From positions 6,869,513 through 6,933,512 of the forward strand of contig NC_057762.1 in NCBI RefSeq assembly GCF_010389155.1: a stretch of DNA of 64,000 nucleotides, read 5' to 3'. The stretch's first letter is position 1. Each line of letters starts with the position of its first letter. This document shows, piece by piece, positions 24,290 to 36,580 of this stretch. The DNA comes from Erigeron canadensis (taxonomy: Eukaryota; Streptophyta; Magnoliopsida; Asterales; Asteraceae). The position numbers and the translations under genes are program-made. The notes under the pieces are model-generated. The model was given only the letters and a program-made list of their open reading frames with translations, had not been told where the DNA came from and made no database searches.

Positions 24290-27200
24290 GGATATAGATC
24301 CCAAACTTTTTAATTAATGGTTGACTTGAGTCGTTAAGTTAATACAACGTGCCCGTTAAGCCTCTAGGAGATTTAATGTTTATATGTGATTAATGTGCTA
24401 TATGCAGAAGGCTTCAATGCCTTAATGATGTATATGTTAATGTGTTTAAGATGTCAAAGATGATTAAGTTGTGTTATATGTGTCGGTAAGTATTCCCGAT
24501 TCGTCGTTTAAGCCATAGATGTAAAGATGTAAAGTTGAGAGGCCTAATTTGAAAGATGGTACAACATGGGTTTAGGTAAGGAACGTGAGTTATTGTAACA
24601 TCCCCAACATTTTATGTCGACCATTGACCATGTCGTTAGTCAACGTTCACCTTCCGTCGAATTTATACGTCTTAATAGTTAACATGTTATGTGATAATGA
24701 CTACGGTCGTTATATATGATTAATGTGTCTACGTGTTAATGATTAATTTCATTAAATGTGTTCAAACGGAGAGTTTAATATGTCATATGACAAAGTAATA
24801 TGTTAGTAAAGTGATTAATAATAATGATATGTATTCCCGACTGAGTTAAAGTGCTGAAAAGTGTTCCCGTAAGAGTTTAAGGGGCAATAAGTGAAAGATA
24901 TAAAGTACAAGGGTATAGATGTTAAGTTTTGGAAATTTGGTCCAGCAGATTTAGGGCCATATCATGTTCCATAAACCCCATAATCAGAGTGTAATCTCAA
25001 AAATAATTCTCCCTCAAGAACCCTAGAGCCTCTCTTCAAGTTTTGTGCGATTTTGGATCTATTCGACGATGATTTCTTCTAGGTTTTGATCCCTCAATCC
25101 TTCGTACAGGTAATTCTTTATTCTAAGATCATAGGGTAATGGTCTTTATTAGCTTTTATCCACCCATATCTGGTTGTGAGGGTTGGGTTGGTTTAATTGC
25201 AATCCGTTAATTGATTTCGAGTCATTCGGGTGATTAATCGGTTGTATAATGATGGTAAATGATTCAAGGATTAATTGGTGTTTTCAATGAGTGATGTTGG
25301 TCTTATTTTAAGTGTATTTGATGTTCATAAGACCTGGAGATGTGTTAGAGTCGTTTGAGATGTGTTTAGTTAGGTTTTGGGGTTGTTTTTCACGACTGGT
25401 CGTCGTAACTCCCGTTACGGTTGTGTAACTCCCGTTAGTTGGGTAATTGTGATAACACCCCCACCGTAATTCCCGTTACAAATTTTCGTAACTCCCGTTA
25501 TGCCTGTAACTCCCGCTAAAGTTTTTGTAACTCCCGTTAGGGACTGATTTTGTTAACATTTTTAAACGACCATAACTTTTGAACCGTAACTCCATTTTTG
25601 ACAAATAAACTATCCACGGAATCGAGAGAGAGTCTACTTTCTAATGGTAATGCTTTTTAAAGTTGAGGATGATGTCAAGTTTACAGAAAGGTTAATTAAG
25701 TGAGTGATTTCCATGTTCCGTCAAGTTATGTAAGCTCTAAAGTATTAAACGATCCTCCGATGCATCAAGTCTTGTCATGGGTGATATTTATAGGTATCTA
25801 GGCTTGAGTCATGACCATAAATAGTGGGTAATTGATAGCTCATTATGTCGTTTAATGATTATAGGTAGTCGGGAATACTTGCAAAGCTCGGTAACTTACG
25901 TTATCATTTGTTGTGTGCTTCTACGAGTTAAGATACACTACTTTGACACGCTGAGGGTTCAACATAAACATGGTTTTCATATAATAACTTCCCTAATGAT
26001 AACTTGTTTGCTTATGGGTATTCGGGATTATACGGGAGGTAATATGGGCTACGAATATGCATATTGAAGCCTGAAATGCTACCCCAAAGATATGTGACGT
26101 TATGATATGATATGAAATGTTTTGAGTTATTATGAAATGATATATGATATGAGATGATAAATGATATGCAATGTTGTAATGATATTCGATATGCAATGGT
26201 ATATGATGATGTACGTGATGTAACAATGTATGCGATGTAATGATATGCTATGAAATGCTATGTAACATCTTGAGATGAATTGAAATGTGTTATATGTTGA
26301 TGATATGTGAAATGTGCATGATTACATGGCTTGATCATCTAGTTCACTAGACCTATTAAGTTGCCATGAGACGTGCACGTTTAAGTGCCCAAACGTAAAA
26401 GATGATATGTGATGATGTTTAGGTAACATGGACACCTGAAAGCCAAGCTCGTATATGATATGAAAGTGTTAAGCTTAACCTGTACTTGCCCTTGGCCAGT
26501 GAGTGCGTATATGGTTGCTTAGGTGGCTTCTTGCAACATAATTACGTGGTTAGAGTATCTCCGGGTGGCGTGATTAACCACCAATGTCTTGAACATACGG
26601 ACTACTCCTGGTTTGGCTTGCCATTCCTTAACGACACTGATGGACCGTTGAAAAGCTTAGCCATCCAGTCGGGTGTGAGGTTCCCTGTTAGGTCTTATGA
26701 TCGCCTACACACAAACTTACACCTTATATGTGATGAGTGACTTGTGTCACGCCTAATGTAAGTGACTTATGTCACACTATACGATGATGCTTATATGATA
26801 TATGTGAAGTAAAAGATGACTAGGCACATTTAGGATGACCCATCCTAATATGAAAGATGTTGATGCTATGATATGTATGTGAGACGATATGTTTGATGAT
26901 ATGTGCCTTAACGACTTAATATGACTTTTATATAATGTCTTAAATGGAAGAACGTTTTATAAACTATGTGTTATCTTACTTAGCTAATTCGTTAGCTAAC
27001 ACTTGCTCTTTTAAAATGTGTTGTGCCCTCAGGTCCAACAATAGTGAGCAGGTAGATGTGAGAATATGTGAGGCATGGGTAGATGATCTTGAAGCTGGCT
27101 ATAGTTTACCCATAGTGGCTGCTCGCTTAGACATTTGCTTTTTGTTTAGATAATATTGACTTGTATTGATAATATACTCGGTTGTTTAATGTTGGGTAAT

Positions 27201-29412
27201 CGATGGATTTCCATTTAGACTTATTTTGATGATACGGCTAGTAACACCATTTAATGAATGAACCAAACAGATTTTGCTGGTTTGGACTTTTAAAGTTTAC
27301 TTCCGCTTTCTTTTGATGCCGTTAGGCGAAAGTTTTTGGAAATCCATGTTTTTAAACGATGGGTGTTACAGTTATAGCCTCACAATCTGATTTTAACCTC
27401 ATAGCAGCCCCCTCCCCTCTCTCAAAGCTATTCTCTCCAAGATCTATTCGTTTCGAGGTGTTTCGAGCTAGATTTGATTAAGATCTTTCATCCTTATGAT
27501 CATCTACAATTATTATAGATAATATGCCTTTGGAATCTGATTAATTGAGTCATAGATGAGTATTCAATCCAGGCCATGGGGTTTGGGTTGGGTTAATTGG
27601 TTAAACGTTTACCGATTTCTTGTTATTTGGGTGATTAATGAGCGATTTATGTTTGTAATGGATCAAGGATCAATTGATGGTTACATGGTGTTAACTAAGT
27701 CTTAAAAGATGCCTTGAAGTGATCTAGAAAGTTTCAGGTTGTGAGGGCTTGAGATAGGTTTGAAACGAAAGAAACACGAAAATCCCGTTTTTGGAAAATC
27801 TGAAGCCAGTGAGGCCCACTGGAATGTGGTGCGACCCACTGAGGGTTGGTTTTAGGTCAGAAAATGTTCAGTGCGCCCCACTGGATTGTTAGTGCGCCCC
27901 ACTAACTGTTCTTCACCATTTTCGCTCCGTTTAACTTATATAATGTATGTTTAATGTATAATAGGTTGTCGGGGATACTTAGCAAGTACTATAAGATACT
28001 CTTAACTTGTTGGTAAGCTGTATCAAGGTAAGATGCACTACTTTGACATGCTGAGGGTTCAACAAAAACATATTTTTCATATAATAACTTCCCCAAATGG
28101 TATCTTGTTTGCTTATGGGTATTCGGGATTATACGGGAGGTGATATGGGCTATGTAGATGCATATTGAAGCCTGAAATGCTACCCCAATGATATGTACTA
28201 ATATGAGATGCTATGTATGCTTAATAAATGATATGATATGAAATGATATATGACATGAGATGATAGATGATACGAAATGATATATATATATATTATGATA
28301 TGAAAGATGATATGTAATGTTATACGATATGCAATGATATATGATGATGTACGTGATGTAACAATGTATGCGATATAATGATATGCTACGAAATGCTATA
28401 TAATATCTTGAGTTGAATTGAAATGTGTTATATGTTGATGATATGTATAATGTGCATGACTACATGGCTTGTTCATCTAGTTCACTAGACTTATTAAGTT
28501 GTCATGACTCGTGCACGTTTAAGGGCCCAAACGTAAAAGATGATATGTGATGATGTTTAGGTAACGTGGAAACCTAAACTATATGTGATGTAAACCGAGC
28601 TCGTATATGATATGAAAGTGTTAAGCTTAACCCGTACTTGCCCTTGCCCGGTGAGTGCGTATATGGTTGCTTGGGTGGCTCCTTGCAACATAATTACGTG
28701 GTTTGAGTATCTCCGGGTGGAGTGATTACCTACCAATGTCTTTGAACGTACGGACTACTCCTTGATTGGCTTGCCATTCCTTAACGACACTGATGGACCG
28801 CTGAAAAGCTTATCCATCTAGACAAGTGTGAGGTTCCCCGTTAGGTCTTATGACCGCCTACACACAAACTTACACCTTATATGTGATGAGTGACTTATGT
28901 CACACCTAATGTAAGTGACTTATGTCACACTATACGATGATGCTTATATGATATATGTGAAGTAAAAGATGATTAGGCACATCTAGGGTGATTTGACCTA
29001 TTATGATGATGTTCGATGCGATGATATGTTGTGGATGATGTGATGCTTTAATGTTATATGTGCCTTAGCGATTTAATACGACTTTTATATAATATTTTAA
29101 ATGGACAAACGTTTAATAAACTTTGTGTTATCTTACTTAGCTAATTCGTTAGCTAACACTTGCTCTTTTAAAATGTGTTGTTCCCTCAGGTCCAACATTA
29201 GTGAGCAGGTAGATGTGAGAAGACGTGAGGCATGGGTAGATGATCTTGAAGCTGGCTATAGTTTACCCATAGTGGTTGTTCGCTTTAGACATTTGCTTTA
29301 TGTTTAGATAAAAATGAATTGTATTGATAATGTAGTTGGTTGTTTAATGTTGGGCAACCGATGGGTTTCCATTTGAACTTATTTTGATGATATGGCTAGT
29401 AACACCATTTAA
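24290..29412 (+). mobile_element. Outer LTR-type element split by a nested solo LTR
   Basis: Segments ~24290-24588 and 27371-~29412 form one LTR-like sequence interrupted at GTTAT by the inner solo LTR. They are collinear with the inner LTR: the tract around 28620-28930 matches 26460-26760 very closely, and both end in the same ...CATTTAATGAAT stretch before diverging. The copy has lost its own start and end; the right end passes directly into a 5S-bearing LTR. It carries four AGTGCGCCCCACT-like motifs at 27808-27903. No internal retrotransposon proteins were seen. Confidence 0.7.
24594..27370 (+). mobile_element. Solo LTR (2777 bp) with 5-bp target site duplication
   Basis: The unit begins TGTAACATCC at 24594 and ends GGGTGTTACA at 27370, giving TG...CA ends with a 10-bp imperfect inverted terminus. 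The 5-mer GTTAT is duplicated at 24589-24593 and 27371-27375. No internal domain or second identical LTR is attached, so it is a solo LTR left by LTR-LTR recombination. Its size would suit the long LTRs of some chromoviruses (inference). Inside are six GTAACTCCCGTTA-type motifs (25405-25539), an imperfect ATGATATG-rich tract (26100-26300) and a 69-codon open frame (26944-27153) also present in the outer copy. Confidence 0.85.
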
Positions 29413-29673
29413 TGAATAAACGAAAGAAAGCATATATCTTAACATACAAGGGGGATCTTGGATATAAGTGACATCATTGGCCTTACATAACACAACGTGT
29501 TTTGGGCGCATAGGGTGTGGATGAGAGAAGAACTCCACAGTTAAACGTGCTCGGGCGGCCATAATGCCATATGGGTGACCATTCTGGAAAGTTTACCCGA
29601 GCAACCAGAAACAAATCCATGAGCCTGCGGGCAAAGTGGACAATATTGTATTGTGGTAAGGCGGGGTGTTACA
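29413..29673 (+). mobile_element. Cassandra-type LTR fragment carrying 5S rRNA-like promoter
   Basis: Bases ~29513-29592 resemble the 3' two thirds of plant 5S rRNA. They include GAACTCCACAGTTAAACGTG (5S box A region) and ATGGGTGACC...CTGGAAAGT-like sequence (box C region). Cassandra TRIM retrotransposons are defined by a 5S-derived sequence inside short LTRs, and the downstream part (GGACAATATTGT..., ending GGGGTGTTACA at 29673) fits a Cassandra 3' LTR end. The left boundary, where similarity to the outer LTR stops, is uncertain. It is not a functional 5S gene. Confidence 0.75.
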
Positions 29674-29765
29674 GTACGTGTACGATTTCCCATTATACGA
29701 TGAGGTTTTTCAATATCGACTGAATGTTTGAAAATATATAATCTCTCTCTTTTGATATTCGATTT
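29674..29765 (+). repeat. ~90-bp direct repeat, right copy
   Basis: Counterpart of 24160-24250; starts GTACGTGTACGATTTC right after the TTACA end of the Cassandra-type LTR. Confidence 0.7.
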
Positions 29766-30711
29766 ACAGAAAAATATGGTGTGTTAAATTCATCTTAGTA
29801 TGTGTCCTGATGATACATGTTTAAAAGACCGAAGTATTATTTTCGTACACAGAGAATACATAATAGGGTAGTACATTGAGATTTAAGATAACATATGAAG
29901 CCATGAGAATGTTATTAAACTATCGTTGTTTTTATTAATGAAGATTATCAAATCAGACTTCGAAAGCCTGGAATAGAATTAAAAGATTACTCCTCGATGT
30001 CTAAATTCATTTTATGTTCTTTGTAAATTGTAATTCACATCGAACACTAAGAACCTAATAAATTTATGAACTCTTATAGTTTAAAGGAAAATGATTAATC
30101 AACCTAATTGGTGGGCCTAAAGATATGCCTAAAACTTTAAAAATTTGATATGTGAATTCCACTAATTCTCTTTTCTAATCTTGTCCCCTGATTTTTCCAC
30201 ATGTCATCATCTTACAATTAGACACATCTTTAGGCACCGCATTTCTTGGTCCAAATAGTAAAAAGTTACTACAGATTTGTGTTTGCGGAGTGAATCTTGA
30301 TATTTAATTTACCTTTGCATTTACTGAATGTAATCCTCTGGCTAAGTTTCTTCTTTTTTTGCTTAAAATGACTGCACCAAAGTTTGATCTCCTATACGAG
30401 AGGGGTATGGGTATAGACCGAAAGCACCTTCACTGGCCATGGACTACTCAATCGGACAATATCAGCACATTAGGAAAATAGAGTGATGGCCTTGACGTTG
30501 ATCTGTCCAAAATTCACAGAGGTGGGATGGTGGGAATAGCAACCAACTTGTGTGAACAGGGTTCAATACAATAACACTTTATTGTAGAAAACAGAAGCAT
30601 AAATAAAACAGGTAAATGCTTCTAACAGGTCAAACTGATCGATAGACATCCAAAGTATACAAAATTACTACGCTTTTACTATCCTAAATAGGTTTAATTC
30701 TGAATGTTACA
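29766..30711. other. Intergenic; 3' flank of the membrane-protein gene
   Basis: No coding sequence or clear transposon end recognised. The 3'UTR of the gene ending at 30712 should lie in roughly 30400-30711. Confidence 0.4.
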
Positions 30712-33700
30712 TTATTCAACTACTAATACATTTTCCACTAAGTGGCTCCATATGTCAGAAAGATAATTAGCTGGCGATATAGCTGGCAATTCCATATCCT
30801 GTAAATCAGAAAAAGGAAAAGATAGCAATCCGAAAGCCCACCAGCCACCCAGGATTCCCAAAAGGGTGTACTCCCGATCTCCTATCTTAACCTTGGCAAT
30901 GCTGAAGGCCATGTAATCCTTTGCTTCGACTGTTTTTGCATATGATGGCTGTACAATGATCGGCACATTAATGTGTTATAAGTACATATACAGATATAAT
31001 ATACAACGGTATTTTCTTAATAAGGCAGTTTCAGTGGTTGTATGCATTAGATACACTCCGAATTACTTTTAACCTAATTCCTTATTTGTTCTATTTGTCT
31101 ACTTGTTTGACACATTGGAGATAACATACCCAAATCAACTCATTTGCATATGAAGTTTAAGCATTTGACTGTTTTGAGTACACTACGAATGAGACCCATT
31201 TCCTTGTTATATTTCTTAAATCAACTTGTTTAACTTGTGAAAGACAAGACAAGCATACCCAAATCAACTCATTTATAGGTATATGGGTCATTTTGCCACC
31301 TCTAGGGATGTACATCAGAACACATATGATCGATAAACACTTGGTAGAATATGTAGACTGGCAGAAACACTAACCTTGAGTTTCTGTAAGAAAAAATGTC
31401 GCCTTCCGTATTGTTGCTGCAACTGAAATGCCGAGAGAAGAAATTTGAAAGTTAGGCGGCATTGCAGAAATACTGATACAAGTAATGTGTTGATCAGATA
31501 CCAAGAACATATGACCACTTGACCAGCTTCATTGATTCTTAGTCAGCACTCTTAGCTTACAGACATCATATCATATCATACGTTATAATCAATTTGTGAA
31601 TTTGAAGTGAACAATGTTTCACAGGGGCCCCTCTTATCATTGTGGTTTTAGTAAACTTCTATTTTCGGCCCTTTAACTTATTTAACTTTCCTACTTTTAC
31701 CTTTATTATAGTTCAAACTTTGTTGTTGGTTTACAGTTTTGCTCTTTACTAGACTTTTCCAGTACCCTTAAACATCTTTATGTTTTCATTTCAAATTTTA
31801 AGCTTTTCGAAGTTATGGTCCAGTTGACCCAGCGCAAAGCGTGGGCTGAAAAAAAACTCATTAATATCAATCATGTCTTGAAGTCAAGACAAGGTTTGAA
31901 TATCACAGTGTGGCGAATACTCATATTTGAATTTATAGTTGGTGGTAGTGCAAATGTTTCGAAAACTATTATTCAGTTACATCTAAAAACGAAGCCTTTA
32001 GTTAAATGATGAAGTATGTAACAAGCTAAGTAGTGTCCTGACCTGTTCAATGAATAAATAAACTGACAAAGGGTTGGGCTTTGTGCTAAGAAAAGTAAAT
32101 ATCACTTTAACTGCAAGAGCAACAGGAAAATTCCAGTTCCTCCACACAATCAAGAATAACCCAATAGGCACAACCAGCCTCCTGGCAAAGACCTTCAACT
32201 TGTATAAAAAATCATCCATAGTCTCTGATTCGTACAAGGCGCTGCTATGATCATCTACTGAACCGGCATCTCCTTCTACATCAGGTATAAATGATTTAGA
32301 AAACAGGCCAAAGTGGGTAGTATTTCATGTGGGTCAGAGCAGGTTTTCTTAAACCAAAACAAATTTTGACCAGTTTTTTGAGTTGGAAATAATAATTAGC
32401 GCGCAAATATGATTATGAAAAATACATCATATAGTAATCTTATTTTTTTAAGGTAAACTGAAACGCTTTCATACAGAGAAATACACTTTGGAAGACTTTT
32501 GACCAGTTCAAACCATTTATCTATCTAATTAATAAAAATTGTTTTACCTGTTTAACCCATTAACAAAAAAAGCATAGCTAAGCCCTGTCTAAAGTAGAAG
32601 GGTTACAATTACCACCTCCATATAAACCCATTCCGATCTGCTATATATAGAGAACTCAAACAAACAATGACCAGTTCATTAAGCTTTGACAAACAGAAAA
32701 TGAGCTCCTTACCATCCATACAAAGTGCAAAGCGAGGAGGAATAAAAAAAGATCCTAGTACAGCTGACACACCTAATATCCTCCACATACTGAATTCATA
32801 TCCTGATCATCGCATATCACCTCATTAGCATAGATCAAAACCTTTTATTATATCAAAACTTACAAAAGCAATTCTTAAATATGAGAAGCAACATCCTACA
32901 TTGAGAGGCAACAAAACAGTTTGTAACACGTACTGCAAGGCAAACTGCTTCGGCACATTTACAAGCCAGTGTCAAGTATGCATACTTGTAAGTAAATGGT
33001 CAATAAAATAAAGACTAACATGTTTTACTGCACCATCTATATATCGTATTTTTACAAAAAGAACAGACAGCTCCAATAACCAAATAAGTAAAAAAAATGC
33101 AATTCGATACTTAAAAGCATCAAGTAGCAGACCTTGCATACATATTAAAGTCATCACCCTCGTTCTTGAACTTCTAAATAATAATATTATTAAGCCATGC
33201 TACATCTCCTCCACACGTATAGTAAGCTATCTAGTAGCATATAACTTGTGAAGGTCAAATAAGTTACTTACAACCACAATAGTGTTTTAGAGAAGACTCA
33301 AAACCACAATTAACTACATAAGAAATAATTGGAATGTAGTTTGTAGATAACATCTTCGATGATACATTTAAATTTCGATATTGAAGGTTGTGCACATCAA
33401 TGGAATGTTAAGACGATATTTTTAGGACAACACAATCTCGTAATTCACACACCAATTACAAATCACATTGAATCTTTATATTACCCAACTGATCACTGTA
33501 ACGTTAGCATGCTCCCACCAATGGATATAGAGCTTAAATAGTGCAGAAGATATTTCAATACGTATAACGCGTACTAATTTCAAATCAAAAAGTCCGCAGA
33601 TACTAAATGATCAACTGGATATTAAATAAACTCGGCTAAACTTTAATTACTCAGAACCTCTATAGATAAACATTCATCACCTTTCATACGACATTCAAGT

Positions 33701-35120
33701 TGTTATAAAAGAAAAAAAAAAATAAAGGAAAACATTACTGACCTAAGTTACACGATTTCAACATATTACGATACCTCTGCACAAGTAATTTCCAGTTAGT
33801 ATTCAACTGATGAGTGTAGCCTCTCGATACTAATGATGATGATGAGTTAAAACCTGTAATCAACCTCTTGAATGGTTCGGATTTCCCTGAACCGGAAATA
33901 AATAAGTAAAAGTTATGGATGGGTAATCGCTAATCCTACTTAATACTTGGCTATGCCCCTAACTCTACTGCACATATGAACATAATTTTTCAAACATAAA
34001 TCATCAGAAACCACAGGTCCAGCAGAATAGTTATATAAATTACAAAAGTTAATCGAACTCTTATATGAAATAAAGTACGGTCAATTACATAAAAAGATGT
34101 GTTCTGTTGTATATATCGGAATTTCAACTATCGATATTGTACTTATCAAACCTTTTATTACCAAAAACATAACAGTGACCAGATTAATACATTAACTGGA
34201 TATAGCTTAAGAGAAAAATTCCTCTACAAGACTAGGGTTCCTGGGCATTTACCCTTTTTTTTTACATTAACCGAATATATAGAATAACAATAACTAAAAG
34301 TTGGATACATACGACAGAAAAGTTGAATACATACAATAGCAAAATGTGCTACATTCTTATGCACTTTAACCCTAGATAAAAATAAAACTCACAGTACTAA
34401 TCGACAAGAACGTAAGTAAGTGGATAAAAGAAAAACTGACCAGAAGTGTAAGCATTGGAAGTATGAAAATATCTATGTGTGAGAGGTGGTAATTTCCGAT
34501 AACCAAAGGAAGGAGGAGTCCAGCCCCTCGATAATAAGGATGACGACTGAAAATTTGTCTTTAACGGTTCATACCGATATCCTGAAACATATATAAAAAC
34601 TAAGAACAATTTAAAGAACGGTGAAAACCGTTAAAATCGATGCTTCTGCATCTCAAATAAACACTAATACATGGATACATAGATACAAATTTCCATTATT
34701 TGTTTAAACCCTAAACCCTAAACAAAAAAGTGTAATTTTAGGTTTTGGCGAATCAGTGTGTTGTTCTAACACTTAAATAATAATTTAGTATAAACTATTT
34801 TTTATATAAATTTATAATGCATCACAATAAATTTTTGGTTTCTTCTCACTTTGTTTTAACATATATATTATAATAGAAACAATATATATATATACACACA
34901 TTATATTATACTATATATATATATAATAGAAACGAAGCAGCAGCAGCAGGTAGTTAGCTAAGGAGTAGTTTTAAGAAAATAAAATTAAGAAAAAAAAGAT
35001 AAAAAAAAAAAAAGGTGACTTACTGGTAGTGGAATGAGGAAGAGGGGTAGAAGGAGTAAGTGAGGTGGTTTTAGCCCTAATTAATCGGAGTAAGCGTACA
35101 GTGTTGTTATTATTGGCCAT
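30712..35120 (-). CDS. Unrecognised organelle-like membrane protein, 7 exons
   Basis: Frame-consistent GT-AG exons, 5' to 3': 35024-35120, 34441-34581, 33743-33886, 32713-32802, 32043-32275, 31375-31416, 30712-30948. They encode 327 aa. The N-terminus (MANNNNTVRLLRLIRAKTT) and following stretch are rich in Arg/Ser/Thr and poor in acids, as in mitochondrial or plastid presequences; the HRYFHTS segment is also common in mitochondrial precursors. Hydrophobic segments lie at about 133-155, 191-220 and within the Gly/Trp-rich GILGGWWAFGLLSFPF near the C-terminus. An acidic linker (158-180) precedes the second. Exons 2 and 3 encode similar peptides (SSSLLSRGW and SSSSLVSRGY) and look duplicated. 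I do not recognise the family and assign no function. The exon joins look reliable; localisation is inference. Confidence 0.75.
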
Positions 35121-36367
35121 AGTTTTTTAGTATTTTTAGAAAAGTTACAGAATTGAATGAATTAAATTTTGAATACTTTTCTTCTTCTTCAAGACGAGGG
35201 AGGGAGGAAGAGCCGGAAGAAAATTGTTACCAATTTTTATTTCGATTTTAAAAAATAAAAAGCAATCAATGACAAAAATATATATATCGTTGAAGTAATT
35301 ACTTAAAAGGTAACTTACCTTTTTTTAGTTTGTAAAAAAAATCATCGATGTAAATCCAACCTTTTGTGTTTTTCTTTTTTTCGACGTCACTAACTTTTTA
35401 TTTTTCTTAACATGGGTATTAACTTTTATAAAATTTGTTTAGTGACCCGAGTCGAGTCGAGTGAAGTATTAGGATTTTAGACTCGTTTCGTCAATAATTA
35501 TTCATATAGAGCTCGAATATTTAACTATTGTTTAAGCTCGAGTTGGATACTTAATTAATATTTTTTTGCAATTTTTGAAGACCTCGAACTCAATAAACTC
35601 ATTTAGTTACTCGATAATTTTATTACCTAATATTCAATGTTTATTTTTTATGTCATTCAATGTTTATTTATTTGTATTTCAAAGACCAATGGTTGTTAAA
35701 CTGAGATGCGAGAGTGAGGTAGATGTAACACTTTGAAAGTATGGCCCATTTTAAGCATAACATTTTTTATGCATAAGACCACCTACAGTCCTACACTGTT
35801 TTCTTCAAAAATTAGATTACTCTTGAAAGTATTTGACACAATATAACTTTTGTAATCACATGACACACTGAAATTGATTAAAAATCAAGAATCTTGTTTA
35901 AACATGTTCGGTTTTGATCATTTATCAACCTTCTCGTCTAGCCTATTTTTCCACCTCTAGTTTGGAAAATTCAGCAGCACAATGTTAAGAGTTCGGAAGT
36001 ATACAGGTGGAAAAAAAAAATACTTCTACATAACAATATTGATACTTTTTTATACAATGTTGACACTGTTTGCCTCTTTACACGGAGATGACAATTTTGA
36101 TCGAGCCTAAAAGAATAACGCCAAAGTTTCTAAAGGCTAACATAAACATAACTTCTTGTGCACATAAGCATCAAAACACATTATTCAACAAAAAGCGACA
36201 GTCACTCAGGAATTTCATTAAACAGTTAAAAGACACAAAAATAAATTTCAAAACAAGCTAAAAAATAAATACACAGATGACAAGTATTTAAAAAATTTTC
36301 CAATTTCATGATTTACATAAACAAACATAATAAATAGCGTAAATCTAAATATTGATATAATTTGATG

Positions 36368-36424
<57 letters not shown>

Positions 36425-36580
36425 TACCTACCATGATTATGTAAGTGGATTAGGGTTTATAGAAGTGAGGAATTGATTGTGGCAGCAATTTAGCGGAAAT
36501 TAATGTTTGTAATCAAATATATGTAGTTGTCGCCATTGCTATTTATTTGATTAAAAATCCGCCATCGATGATATAGTTAA
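35121..36580. other. Upstream region of the membrane-protein gene; AT-rich intergenic
   Basis: The presumed promoter lies just right of 35120; no strong TATA could be singled out. A CCACCTCTAG motif at ~35951, shared with intronic MITE ends elsewhere in the window, suggests a MITE remnant. Confidence 0.4.
36377..36424. repeat. (AAT)n microsatellite
   Basis: About 16 uninterrupted AAT/TAA units, directly preceded by imperfect units. Confidence 0.95.

Noticed and set aside
25405..25539. CRISPR-like regularly repeated GTAACTCCCGTTA
   Set aside because: Units are too short, spacers are irregular (7-28 bp), and it sits in a plant LTR.
29344..29562. 72-codon minus-strand open frame
   Set aside because: It is antisense to the 5S-like part of the Cassandra-type LTR and the LTR end; composition comes from rRNA-derived sequence.
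29513..29592. Functional 5S rRNA gene
   Set aside because: Only part of 5S is recognisable, with many changes and LTR context; it is better explained as Cassandra.
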